Shown one piece after another: positions 38,301 to 47,300 of a stretch of DNA of 64,000 bases. The stretch comes from Cornus controversa. Lineage: Eukaryota > Streptophyta > Magnoliopsida > Cornales > Cornaceae. Every line of letters starts with the position of its first letter. Position 1 is the first letter of the stretch. The notes below the pieces were generated by a model that had not been told where the DNA came from, did not search any database, and was given only the letters and a program-made list of their open reading frames with translations. A program made the translations under genes and the position numbers. The DNA is taken from NCBI GenBank assembly GCA_026545225.1, contig CM048849.1, positions 42,370,336 to 42,434,335 of the forward strand, in the 5' to 3' direction.

Positions 38301-41300
38301 TATTCATGTGGGAGGTTGTTGGAAACTAACTTTAATCAAGCCATTTTAGGATCACAATTTGAGTAGGATCCACTAAGATTTTGGACTAGCTCCAAGTTGA
38401 AATGTGTTCCTCTCCGAGAGTAGATGAGTATAGTATATTTACTTGCTTAAATTCTTTTCCAGATGAATGAGAAAATGGCTTCCAAAGTGTGGTGTTGAAC
38501 ATGATTTTCAAGTCTTGCAAATGGATTTATTCCCATATGAAATAAGTTCCACATTGGAATCTAATTAAACACTCTATTTGTATATATATAGAAGTGTGAA
38601 ATAATAAGTCACAACCCAAGTGGTGTTTTAGGTATAGACATGTTCCTTATTGGGCTTGCCCCAAACTAATCCACACGTGTGACAGGTTCAATCCGACCCT
38701 GGACCTGAGCCTTTCTCTTTAAACTAATATTTTTTATTTAAAAGGTCTTAGTGGTGTGTTTGGTTAATTCAAATGGACTTGTGGTGTGGGGCACCAAAAT
38801 AATGTATCGCATGTGGGGAACCGAAATAATATTTAGTATTAAATGCATTTAGTATTCTCTCATATTAACTAAAGTTTATTTTCACCCATACAAAAGAGTG
38901 TTGTACCTTTTCACCCATACAAAGAGATGAACAAAGTATTTTAATACTTTGATAGAAATTGCACAAAATACTCAACATAGTGATTAAAATAAAATGTTTT
39001 TTTTTATAAATTCTAGATTGTCCAGCTTTGTTGATAAATTTTGAATTACCCAGAATTTGTGGGGGGAAGCTCAGCTATTCTCAAATAATTATTAATTCTT
39101 CATTAAGAAAATTATCAAGACACAATTTGATATATGGAAAGATCTAAAATCTTCCTATAAATACTTAGAAATGTGGGGGTGTCTAAATAATGTGACGGTA
39201 TTTAAATCCTGAAAATATTAGGATATTATCTTGTGCATAATTCAAGAGAATTTATATAGAGGTTCTATTAATAGGAAATTGATTTAGAATAACCGAGGAG
39301 GGTTTATAGTTTCAGATCATGAAAAGAGAGTGTGCAAACTTGAAAAATCTATGTGTAGATTGAAACAAACACTAAAACAATGACATAGATTAGATGGTTA
39401 CATATCAATGAGTATGATGCATACTAAAGATACTCTGGATGGATATGTTTTTTAACAAATTGCACACGATTTGTATACAAGCAATCAAAGAAAATAATAT
39501 TTTTTTTATTAAAAAGGGCTTAGTGGTGATTTGGTTAATTCAAGTGGACTTGTGATGTGTGGTTCGTTAGGAAGAAAGCCCTTATGTGCACCCCCAAAGA
39601 GTTACATGGGTGGTTGGTAAAAGGTAGGTGGGGTTAGTTGTTTGATTTAAATTTAACTAGTGCACCCCATCCCCAATAGTTAGATGGGTGGTTGTTAAAA
39701 GGTAGTTGAGATTATTTGTTTGAATTAAATTGAACAAGTGCACCCCATGTCCCTTAGCCTGAATGAACATGTCTAATACCTATTTAGTTCGAACCAAAGA
39801 GGTGCAACCACATCTATAAACACTGAGGCATCATTTACAAAATTCATTCATTCAACGTGAAAGTCTTCTCTCCTCTCCCATCAACTTACAAATGGTTTTA
39901 TAGTTTAAAAATGAACAGCAGTTCCACTATATGTAATTATGTGTATAGAGTATATATATAGACACACGCATAAAAACACACACATAGGCATACACAAAAA
40001 AACACACAAGTAACCTTACATCAAAGGTTGTGAGAGCAACTTAAATTCAGGACCTGTCTTTTAATTGAATGTTTTCATTCATATTTTAATTATTAGCTCG
40101 GATTAGAATCAGATTTAGATCAAAATTCAATCATTGACAGGTGAATGTGTGAGACATACCGTTAGATAAATTGTGGATGCGATCATAAATGTCCAATAAC
40201 GACCAAGATGGGCATCAGCAACATATGCACCCAAGATCGGAGTTAACCAAACAGTACCAGTCCAATTGGTGACATTGTTTGCTGCAGTGACTGTGCCCTG
40301 ATGAAGCTTCTTTGTCAAATAAACGATCAGATTTGCTGATATACCATAATAACACATGCGCTCAAACACTTCATACACTGCATAAAAACACCCAAAATCA
40401 GAAAAGGAATAAAAATGGTTAAAAGTGTATACTTGTATCATATATATAAGGTTAATTGTTGTGACCTAAAGAAACTAGTGGGAGTTTGATTTTAATTAAG
40501 TTTTATAACTATGATATTGGATTTGAGTTTTTTTTCCCCTTAAATTTAGGTACTATACAATTATATATTATGTGGTGTAATGATAAAAGTTTATATGACT
40601 AAAATTGCAAGTTATAGTCTCGAGAGGATAGTTTTGTAGAAATAATATTTCATATACTCTACTTGTTCCTCACAATGAGAGTGTCTTTCGAACAGAAATG
40701 GGTATTTGTTCAAATGATAAGGGAATTAGATGTATCATCATTAAAAAATTGATATGGTGATAGTATTACAAAGATATCAAAACACTATGTATGGATGGTA
40801 TGAACTGCCTAAACAATAATTCTTGAACAGTGAACAACCAGTTCAAATATTCACTACCAAGAAGTACCGGATTCTCTTTCAGATAGGCCCTGAAAGGAGA
40901 AGGAAGGCTGAAATGCCAACAGGCGTCTATTATTGAATTCACCTGACCCAATAGTACCCATTTTGGGAACGTCCAGTGCCAAAGTCACAGAATGGGTAAG
41001 TTGCCAATCCCTAAAATTGACTATGTAATGTACTTTATTTGCTGGGTTACGAGAGGCATTTTACAAGAGGTTTCTAATCTACCCTTGTGTGATTCCTATT
41101 GAAGCATATACTCAGGGGTGGGTGCAGGACGGACGATTTTAAAGCAGACTACCCATTCATTAGATAGAGAAGATCACCAAGATTTCGTGATCCGTTGCCG
41201 AACTTATTCCAATTCCAAGAGCTCGGATCGAATCGGTATTGATATACCGATTCAATCCGAGTTCTCTTATTGAATTGCTCATTCAATGACCATTCCCAAT

Positions 41301-42882
41301 ATTATGCCTTGAAGAGAACTCGAACCTCCACGCTCTTTAGCACGAGATTTTGAGTCTCGCGTGTCTACCATTTCACCACCAAGGCAAGATTAATTGACTA
41401 CAATATGGTCTTTTTCATACGAAAAACATTGAAAAATGGCTTCCTAACTAAATTATGTAATGATAACCACAGAATTAAATGGAAGCAGCAAAAATTATTG
41501 ACGGAAAAGGTCATTAATTTCAAGTTAATTTCAACCTATTCATGAAAACAAGTACGTACATGCATGTCCCATGAATCGCTTTTTATGTAGGCATGAATTC
41601 CAATAATGCAACTCTTTTTCTTCGTCTCACTCATTTTTCTTACAGAAAACAAAAAGGACATTCACTCTAATATATTTATCCTATATAAATAATTGAATAT
41701 CATTTTAATATAACCTCGAATTGTATAATATATTCACATTCCTTAAATTACCGGCAAAATACACACACATGTATATAATATTCTACTGTGGTTTTAATTG
41801 TTTGCTTTGTTTTCCTTGGTTTGGTTGTTTAGTTTAGTTTCTGTTGTGGTTCTGTCTCCTTGTTCCTCATAAACTAAGCTTCTACTTGTGTTTCGTTATA
41901 TAAAATTACTTTACCTTATCTAAATAAAATAAAAAAAAGTCATTCCAAACTTGTATAACATTTTTATTTTTGCCTCTCCATTTTTTTTGAAGTGCTTAAA
42001 ACTTTTATTTGTTACATAACTAATATTTTCATATATTAATTGCTCTACCCACTCTCTTGCATAATTCTCAATCAATTTACTGAAGGTGTATATAATTAAT
42101 ATTATTATTTTTGGTCAATAAATTACTAACAAAAAGATGCCATTTTAATTACTTTTTAATTTTTTAGTCAAAATTATGAATAGTAGTTTAGAGGTGATTT
42201 AGTAGTTTAGTTCGTAGCTGTATTCTAACATGGAAGATGCAAAACTATAATTTATTTTAACTTAGTCTTAAGTTGCTTGGTGAATAATAATAACTCCATG
42301 TTTTTTTGCCTTTTTGGAGCTTTCTTTCCATAGAGACATGAAAAGAAAAAATTGTGTCTGTTATGTTAAGTATATGTATTGTCTAATGATATCAAAGGTT
42401 AATTATAGAACCCATGATCAATTAGGCAGTGACAGTGAAAACTTATTTAAAAAATTAGGTAGTGACAGTGATCGAAAACTTATTTAAAACAACCTATATA
42501 TATATCTATATATATATATATATATTTCAACCAGTATTCATGATTTATCCTTTTAAAGGACAAGTGCCCTATACAGATATTTCAGGCAATTGTTAAACCA
42601 TGAAGCAAAAGCTTCACAGCAGGCAACTGTTGCATGTTTCATGGAGATGGAGGCATTATAAGTACAAGTGCCCCAAAGGTGTGGCAGGGTGACCTTCGTT
42701 ATAGGACTCAGTTCGTAAAAGATAAGAGAGAGAATGATAATTAATCGAGAGAGAGAGAGAGAGTTACCAACAATATAGGAACAAGCAGTCCATCCACCTC
42801 TCTTGGATCTAAGGACTGGGTTGCCTTTCAGATCCACAGTCCCATCCTTTGTGTACTCACCAATACTTTCTTTCACAGCCAT
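28528..42882 (-). CDS. NPF5.2: NPF (NRT1/PTR family) proton-coupled transporter, NPF5.2/PTR3-like, four exons
   Basis: Seen: joining 42882-42768, 40377-40160, 30546-29978 and 29380-28528 (minus strand) gives an uninterrupted 584-residue frame. All three introns are GT...AG. Motifs: DYT-like EYTKDGTVDLKGNPV and GGW at the N-terminus, EVFER (ExxER, residues 41-45, proton coupling), GTGGTKPNISTMGADQFD (residues 160-177), LSFFNWWMFSIF, a charged central loop, VEETKQML, NPRGITLLQRMGIG and FFYDQAPESMKSLGTSYS near the end. Known: NPF proteins are 12-helix plasma-membrane or tonoplast importers of di/tripeptides, nitrate or hormones, about 580-600 residues, so this is full length. Closest by recollection is Arabidopsis PTR3/NPF5.2, a stress-induced peptide transporter. 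Substrate is inference. Introns of 2.4 and 9.6 kb are unusually long; the plastid insertion and retrotransposon debris lie in them. Confidence 0.92.
29570..29835. repeat. MITE-like sequence in NPF intron 3
   Basis: Two direct half-units (CAGTCCAGAGTGAA / CAGTCCAAAGTGAA, each followed by ATGTGTAGTGAT) are flanked by GATCCTCTCCTGTGCAC on the left and its approximate complement GTGCACAATAGAGGATTC on the right. This is a fold-back arrangement inside the 597-base intron 3 (29381-29977). The short TGTGTGTA stretches at both ends blur the boundaries and I could not fix a target duplication. Confidence 0.5.
29978..30546 (-). CDS. NPF5.2: NPF transporter exon 3
   Basis: 569 bases. Acceptor CTGCAG ending at 30547, donor GTTTGT starting at 29977. 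It encodes residues 112-300 and the first two bases of Arg301: helices 3-6, the GTGGTKPNISTMGADQFD signature and the start of the large cytosolic loop (TGSPFTKMARV). Its first 100 bases recur in block A as a relic. Confidence 0.93.
30715..30950 (+). mobile_element. SINE-like sequence with tRNA-type A and B boxes
   Basis: GTAGCTCTAAGTGG at 30723-30736 resembles a pol III A box and GTGTTCGACTTC at 30761-30772 a B box, at the spacing seen in tRNA-derived plant SINEs. A T-rich body and a TTTTTT run near 30941 follow. The segment lies inside the part of block B (about 30590-30950) that block A lacks. I could not identify a target duplication, so this remains tentative. Confidence 0.45.
31770..32470 (+). 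repeat. LTR-like repeat family, copy 2
   Basis: Block B partner of the repeat at 12060-12830, with the same landmarks (AGCTTTGATCAAACC, TTGGAATATTACTAAACAC, GGTGCAGTGGGTATG). It lies in NPF intron 2 and is non-coding. Confidence 0.55.
33000..35273. repeat. Non-coding part of block B matching 14798-16998
   Basis: Colinear with block A. It contains no solo LTR at 33005 (empty site). Short open frames at 33697-34251 are not conserved in length in block A and match no family I recognise. Confidence 0.55.
35280..36370 (+). pseudogene. Decayed copia pol fragment in NPF intron 2
   Basis: Seen in broken frames on the plus strand: YKYLEMWGC (the copia integrase C-terminal motif, about 35800-35830), KRVCKL.KSMYRLKK (the reverse transcriptase KVCKL-KSLYGLKQ segment, about 35985), KDTLNGYIF, and DTKDSRFTSGH (RNase H, about 36265). 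These are in copia order within 600 bases, so much is deleted. It has many stops and frameshifts and no LTRs attached. Confidence 0.65.
36370..37545 (+). repeat. LTR-like repeat, plus-strand copy
   Basis: Inverted homologue of 22186-23640. It includes ATGGTGAGGACACTATG, two ACCGGTCC subrepeats near 36611-36710, a promoter-like TATATATATG at 36842, CCTGAGGTGTTCC, and the terminal CTCCCCCCCTCTAGG near 37480 followed by CGCAACCGCTTCC. Probably a solo or partial copia LTR. Ends are approximate. Confidence 0.55.
37546..38326 (+). other. Retrotransposon-like untranslated DNA in intron 2
   Basis: No credible frame. ATGGGCTTAAAGCC, AACGAGTCACCTTAAGG and GTGAGAACTAACTTTGTGC look like the untranslated leader of plant copia elements. 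A (TC)n tract lies at about 38245-38261. No gene. Confidence 0.35.
38327..38830 (+). repeat. LTR-like repeat family, copy 3
   Basis: Begins TGTTGGAAACTAAC and is colinear with 12060-12490 and 31770-32170. Its tail (GGTTAGTTGTTTGATTTAAA and AGGTGCAACCACATC) reappears after an interruption at about 39530-39840. The interruption holds the second copia fragment. Confidence 0.55.
38865..39490 (+). repeat. Second copy of the intron 2 copia fragment
   Basis: Directly repeats 35490-36180: ATTTTCACCCATACAAAAGAG, TACTTAGAAATGTGGG, GATCATGAAAAGAGAGTGTGC and CAATGAGTATGATGCAT all recur in order. It is more deleted than the first copy. This is either an internal duplication of the intron or two insertions of the same element. 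Confidence 0.65.
40160..40377 (-). CDS. NPF5.2: NPF transporter exon 2
   Basis: 218 bases. Acceptor AG at 40379-40378 after a T-rich tract, donor GT at 40159-40158. It encodes YEVFERMCYYGIS, KLHQGTVTAANNVTNWTGT and TPILGAYVADAHLGRYWT: transmembrane helices 1-3 with the ExxER proton-coupling motif. It ends in phase 0. Confidence 0.92.
40790..40951 (+). pseudogene. ycf15: Plastid ycf15 fragment (nuclear copy)
   Basis: The plus strand reads GWYELPKQ, stop (TAA where plastid copies have a Glu codon), FLNSEQPVQIFTTKKYRILF, then IGPERRRKAEMPTGVYY followed by a frameshift caused by loss of two bases. This matches the C-terminal half of the conserved ycf15 frame. The N-terminal half is absent. ycf15 is of doubtful function even in plastids; here it is clearly dead. 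Confidence 0.8.
41305..41385 (-). tRNA. trnL-CAA: Plastid-type tRNA-Leu(CAA) in nuclear DNA, probably not functional
   Basis: 81 bases on the minus strand beginning GCCTTGGTGGTGAAATGG, with anticodon loop CTCAAAA (anticodon CAA) closed by CGAGA/TCTCG, a long variable arm, T-loop GGTTCGAGT and end CTTCAAGGC plus A. The acceptor stem (GCCTTG/CAAGGC) pairs. One change from the common plastid sequence is visible in the T arm (TTCGAGTTCT where TTCGAGTCCT is usual), which weakens a pair. It has no plastid promoter context in the nucleus. It may still contain internal A/B boxes, but I regard it as a relic. Confidence 0.88.
41396..42766 (-). other. Remainder of NPF intron 1
   Basis: AT-rich intron DNA. 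The part from about 41985 to 42766 is colinear with block A 17000-17728. It holds an AT-rich simple repeat (42497-42525) and a (GA)n tract next to the donor (42745-42763). No gene. Confidence 0.6.
42768..42882 (-). CDS. NPF5.2: NPF transporter exon 1
   Basis: 115 bases, 38 codons plus one base (MAVKESIGEYTKDG ... ACSYIV). The start at 42882 is chosen because family members begin a few residues before the (D/E)YTKDGTVDL motif. An in-frame ATG farther upstream (42966) would add residues encoded by a poly-A insertion (PKKKKK), so it is unlikely to be used. Donor GT at 42767-42766. The codon split over intron 1 (G|TG) makes Val39. Confidence 0.88.
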
Positions 42883-42930
42883 GAGTGACTTTGCAATAAT
42901 ATCCAGCTCTTTTGTATCACCAGCAAGTTT

Positions 42931-42961
42931 TTTTTTTTTTTTGGGTACAATATTTCTTACT
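42931..42961 (-). repeat. 31-base poly-T insertion with 9-bp duplication in the NPF 5' leader
   Basis: AGCAAGTTT occurs at 42922-42930 and again at 42962-42970. Between them lie a T run and GGGTACAATATTTCTTACT. On the gene strand this is a short transcript-like piece ending in poly-A, as left by a tiny retroposition. It adds an upstream in-frame ATG (42966) before the chosen start. Confidence 0.6.
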
Positions 42962-42990
42962 AGCAAGTTTGTTTGAGGCTAACTCTTTAA

Positions 42991-42996
42991 TTTATA
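42991..42996 (-). promoter_or_regulatory. Candidate TATA box of the NPF gene
   Basis: TATAAA on the minus strand (in CTCTATAAATTAAAG), 109 bases upstream of the chosen ATG. With a typical 30-base spacing, transcription would start near 42960 and leave a leader of about 80 bases. Confidence 0.5.
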
Positions 42997-42999
42997 GAG

Positions 43000-44404
43000 T
43001 TGGGATTTGCCTTTTTAACCATCAAAGCTGGTACAATTACCAAAATGCCATGCAACCATCTTTACGACCATGATTGTATTGAGTGACAAATGCCATTTGG
43101 ACCATTGGTACAAGTGTGCGAATGATATTTTTCACGGCCAAGCAGTTGTGCTCTTGAGTTAGTCCCCTCTTCCTCTTTCCACACATAAGTGATATCATAG
43201 TCAAGGAGGACATCCCCTCATCTCTGGCCAGTCAGCCTCCATAGGGATCTCCAACCAGGTCCAGCTCTCATAACCTTTGTAACAACTCACTGTTCAATGT
43301 TTCCTCCATCTCCGGCTAGATCCAGTTTTGATACCATTTGTAACGACTCATTCCACCACATGGTATGATATTGTCCACTTTGGATCAAACCCGCACGATT
43401 TTACTCTTAAATTTTATCTCAAAATGTCTCATACCAATTGGAGATTGTACCATATAGATATAGCACATCCTCTTTTCACACCCAAGCGATATGGGACGCC
43501 ACAATAGAAGTGATTTTTGGCAAATGACGATATTAGCCTTGCCAAATTGTGCATTGAAAGACATATTTTTGTGCTTTAAGGTTTTCTAATCTGGATTATG
43601 TTGGAGGGATCAAACATTGTTTATATAGAAGAATACATAATCATATGTCTCAACAACTCTAAATCACATTCCCATATGAGTTGGATAGTCAACATGTCGG
43701 GGTATGATCAAAATAAAACGCGTGACGAATATTAAAAGAATTAAATAACTTTTTCCTCCAAAACATATTAAAAAATAATATTCAGCCAAAATCTTCTGCG
43801 GATGACTTTGTATCCCTAAGATGCATTGTGGTGGAATTTGCTTTGGGTCCTAACACATGCATCCTATGGATGCAAAATCTTTGGCCGAAGACTTCTGCTT
43901 AATTCTTCGTCCTAAATAACATGTTTCAGACATATAAGAGATGCCCTTTTTTACAATATGTAGAAGTGACATAAGATTAATATGACACGTATCCTTAATA
44001 ATTATATATGAAAAGAAAATAAATAACAATTGCTTAAATGTTTATTTTTAAGTGTGTCAATTTGATATCAAATGTATGATCTCCTACACTGACAAGTTGC
44101 TGGCACATATAAGGGAGATGTTTTTTACTTGTCTAGACGTATTTTGAAACAATGAGCATCAAGAGTCTACAAAGCGGACAACATCTCATGAGTCTATGAG
44201 GGTATTTATGTCATAACTGTGTGTGTGTGTGTGTGTAATCCATTATTTGAATGGATTCGCGTTAGTTTTGGATAGAGGTGTCACAATTCAAGTCTAACAT
44301 GAACTCAGTACAGATCATTGTTGTCACTTATGATGTATGTTTTGCAAACTATTAATTACCTTAATTATCACCAAAGTGGTCGCCACGTGGTGCCAGTTTT
44401 GGGT
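43000..44404. other. Upstream region of the NPF gene; repeat DNA shared with block A
   Basis: Contains the ATATTGTCCACTTTGG repeat (43321-43520), a fold-back-like stretch at 43780-43925 (GCCAAAATCTTCTGCGGATG against GCAAAATCTTTGGCCGAAG), partner of 18460-18615, and (TG)n at 44219-44237. 44340-44404 matches 20690-20790. No gene. Distal promoter elements of the NPF gene cannot be separated from repeats here. Confidence 0.5.
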
Positions 44405-44409
44405 GTCAA

Positions 44410-45817
44410 TGATAAGCGCGAAGTATTGCACATTTACGCCTCTTTAATTGCATATGATAATTCCTTATTTGTATGTATTTTAATATTTTTTATGCTATTT
44501 TCTTGTTGTTATTGTATTTTAGGTTTTGTCCCGAAAATGCCAATATATCCATCAACAATGATCCGTCCGATTGTAAGTGCAAATGAAAAGTTCAAACTCA
44601 CAGGCCAAGCAGAAAAGGCATTTCGCACAATTGAAATGTATACTTCGCATGATCGACATTTCGATTGTGCGAAATAGACATTTCGTATAATCGAAACTTC
44701 GATTGTACGAAATTCATGTTTCGCATAATCTAAAATATGTAGACTGCAACTTGGTCACTTGTCCACTTATCTTGCCACTTGCTTCCAAAAAGAATCTTTG
44801 AATGACCTTTTTGGAGATTTTCTGAACTCCAATAGAGATATGATGGGAATATACATATTTTGAGTAAGTGGATACACATATATGCATGGTGGGGCCCATG
44901 AGAGACTCTCTCTTGACCATATAGACATTGAAAAAAAGCAAGGGGAGAGGAGAGCTAAGAGAGAGGAGGTCTGGAATGGCAAAGAATAGGAGCATGGAGA
45001 TGAGTTTACCTCTGTCAATGGAGGATGTCTACTGTAACATAATTAACTAAACTTCTTCTCTAAGGTGTGGATGAAGCCCTATCCATGTAACTTGTATATT
45101 TTGTAGTAACATTGGGATTGTGTTTTATATGTAGATTACATTGTCTAGTGCCTTGTTGAACACAAGTGTAATCCTCTTTATATTTTTATTTAATCCATAT
45201 TCTCCTTTTTGTCTTAGAGTTTGATGTGTTTCATTTGAATGCTCAACATTTATAACTTTCACAAAAAAGTCTAAATGATGGCCTTGTAATGATTTTTAAT
45301 TGAATGTGATTATGCTAGTTTTTATAATCCATGCCAAGATAAGATAGTTTGGATACACTTAGATAAGTTAGGAAATTAGGGTATAGAGAAACTATGCTTG
45401 TTGAAGATGGATTATGCTTAGCTAGAATTTACATATTTTTTCTTGAAGATGTCATGGTAGGCTACAAGCCAAATGAATCATTGTTGCATGTAATTTCACA
45501 AATCCCATTTGCACTATAATTGGATAAGGTTATGTGGCTAGAGGTGGAAACCAAACCCTAACTCTCTCTACACTTTGAAACCCATTAATTTATCGTATTT
45601 TTAGTTTTCACTATAGCTATATTTCCACACAAAAATCTATTTTTGAGTTAAATTGGAACTTCTCTCTCATTTCATGCAACTCACCCACGTAGTCTGTGTG
45701 GGATCGACACCCTCTATAAAGAGCCCTATCTCCAAATATTCATTCTCTTGCGAGTGGTTAAATTATATTTTGAAAGGCAAAAGAATACTAAAAAGGAAAA
45801 AAAGTTTGGCCACATTA
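44410..45817 (+). repeat. 5' LTR of the Athila-like element
   Basis: 1,408 bp, starts TGATAAGCGCGAAG, ends TTTGGCCACATTA (the 3' LTR ends CACATCA). At 44613-44735 it carries a cluster of TTTCGCACAATCGAAA-type palindromic motifs. TATATTTTGTAG near 45095 and CTCTTTATATTTTTATTT near 45175 are promoter or polyadenylation candidates. Confidence 0.9.
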
Positions 45818-45820
45818 AAA

Positions 45821-45840
45821 TTTTGGTGTCGTTGCCGGGA
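45821..45840 (+). promoter_or_regulatory. Primer-binding site
   Basis: TTGGTGTCGTTGCCGGGA, three to five bases after the 5' LTR. Known: plant gypsy elements of the Athila/Tat group have a TGGCGCCGTTGCCGGGGA-type site, usually attributed to a tRNA-Asp primer. Two or three positions differ from that consensus. Confidence 0.8.
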
Positions 45841-46089
45841 CTACGGTGTAATTTTTACCATTGAGAGATTAAGTCTAATATAATTCTTAGTCTAAGAAAT
45901 TCTTTCATTCTTCTTTGTAAATATTATGTTCTTACCTTTGAATTATTGAATTTTAGGCTACCCATTATGCATTCAAAAACCAAGACTTGAGCTTGGACCT
46001 TTTGTGAGTAAAGTATCTAAAATTCTCACATTTGATTCAAAAAATTTCTGTTTTTTTTATATAAATAGGTCTGTTTTTACTTTTAATGC

Positions 46090-47300
46090 ATGCTAGGCAG
46101 ACGGTCATTGTCATTACCTTTGCTTCCGTGTAATCTTGAACTTGAACGGACTCTTAGACAACTTAGAGGAACCTCTAGGGACCCTATCTTGCCTAAGACT
46201 GAAAACATAGACCCAAATAATGTGCAACCTCCTGGTCTACAACCATATAATCCTCTTCCTCCTTCTCAAGGAGAAGTTCTGAGGGACTTTTACCTTTCTA
46301 CCACATATGTTTCGCCGTCATGCACTTCCAAATGAAGAGCCGTACAAGCATCTAAATGACTTCCTTGAAGTTTGTTCAACCCTCCGGTTACAAAATTTCA
46401 CAGAAGATGACTTGAGGCTTCGTTTGTTTTCATTTTCTCTCAAAGATAAGGCCAAATATTGGTTCAACTCTCTAGAATCCAATTCAATCCACTCATGGAA
46501 AGAAATGCAACAAGAATTCCTTAAAAAATATTTTCCCATGGAAAAGACAAGTGATATTCGCCGAGTAATCATCGGATTCACTCAAATTGACGAGGAATAA
46601 TTTCATGAGACGTGGGAGAGAATGAAAGATCTTCTAAGATCATGTCCGCACCATGCTATCCTAAAATGGCAGCTAGTGCAAAGTTTCTATAATGGTTTGA
46701 GTGATCAACATAGACAAATGGTAGACTCCTCTTGTGGAGGGACATTCCTTCTTAAGAGCCCAGATGAGGCATGGAGAATTTTTGAAAGCCTAAGTGACAA
46801 CTCATCCCATCACTCCTCCACTCGAAAAGGTGAAAATACTCAATTTGTTAAAGAAGTGCTTAAACTTTCAAGATCAGATGAGGTTGCCATGCAAGTGGAG
46901 GCTCTTACTTATAAAATTGATCAACTCATGAAGAGTGGGCTGCCTACTCCTAGCTAGCCCATTCAGAATCTGGAAATGTGTTCATTTTTCTCTAATACCT
47001 CTCATTATGTGCGAGATTGTCCTATTGCTGGGCAATCTCCTAATTATACTCAAGAGCAAGCGAACCGGCGAAGGATCCATATTCCAACACATATAACCAG
47101 GGCTATAAGAATCATCCAGCATACTCATGGAAATCTCCAGAACCAAATCCAGTCTATCAAGGACAAAATTCTTACAATCCCCCATCTAAGCATCCTCCTC
47201 AATACCGGCCAAATTCTCAACCTTATCATCAAAAGTCCAACTACCAAGCTTCCCTACCACCTCCTCCTAGAAGCCAAGTCTTTGAAGAAAGAGTGCTAAG
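46090..47300 (+). pseudogene. Athila-like gag
   Basis: Seen: LPNEEPYKHLNDFLEVCSTL, LRLFSFSLKDKAKYWFNSL, WKEMQQEFLKKYFP, then after an in-frame TAA at 46598 HETWERMKDLLRSCPHH, FYNGLSDQHRQMVD and GGTFLLKSPDEAW. These are typical retrotransposon gag (capsid) motifs. CSFFSNTSHYVRDCP near 46976 is a damaged zinc knuckle. A frameshift near 46310 joins the proline-rich leader to the capsid frame, and further shifts precede the protease. Non-functional. Confidence 0.88.

Larger units (their letters stand above)
30547..40159 (-). other. NPF intron 2 (9.6 kb), packed with transposon debris
   Basis: Between the exon 3 acceptor and the exon 2 donor, read from 30547 upward: a SINE-like piece, DNA shared with block A up to 35273, a decayed copia fragment, an LTR-like repeat, a second partial copy of the copia fragment, and LTR-like family copies. 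All recognisable element sequence reads on the plus strand, antisense to the gene. I see no other gene. NPF introns in small genomes are usually a few hundred bases or less, so expansion by insertion is inferred. Confidence 0.8.
40774..41389. other. Nuclear plastid DNA insertion (NUPT): ycf15 - spacer - trnL-CAA
   Basis: Seen: a ycf15 reading frame remnant on the plus strand (40790-40951), about 350 bases of spacer, and a complete trnL-CAA on the minus strand (41305-41385). This is the order and relative orientation found in the plastid inverted repeat, between ycf2 and ndhB. The flanks are AT-rich nuclear intron DNA. The insert lies in intron 1 of the NPF gene and in the part of block B that block A lacks. 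The ends are estimates from where recognisable plastid sequence stops. Confidence 0.85.
24697..44264 (+). repeat. Duplicated block B (copy carrying the intact NPF gene)
   Basis: Direct partner of block A (7459-18957). It is longer because it keeps the transporter exons and introns, a plastid DNA insertion and copia debris, and because it gained a 1.26-kb TIR element (24783-26042) and a retroposed fragment (28230-28427). Block A shows the empty sites for both. Homology ends at 44264, about 140 bases left of the Athila-like element. Confidence 0.85.

Noticed and set aside
41305-41385. A functional nuclear tRNA gene.
   Set aside because: It is a plastid-type tRNA-Leu(CAA) embedded in plastid spacer DNA within an intron, with a T-arm change and no terminator-like T run at its 3' end that I can identify.
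42883-42966. Starting the NPF protein at the upstream in-frame ATG (42966).
   Set aside because: The added residues are encoded by a poly-A insertion and are absent from the family; the start at 42882 gives the usual N-terminus.
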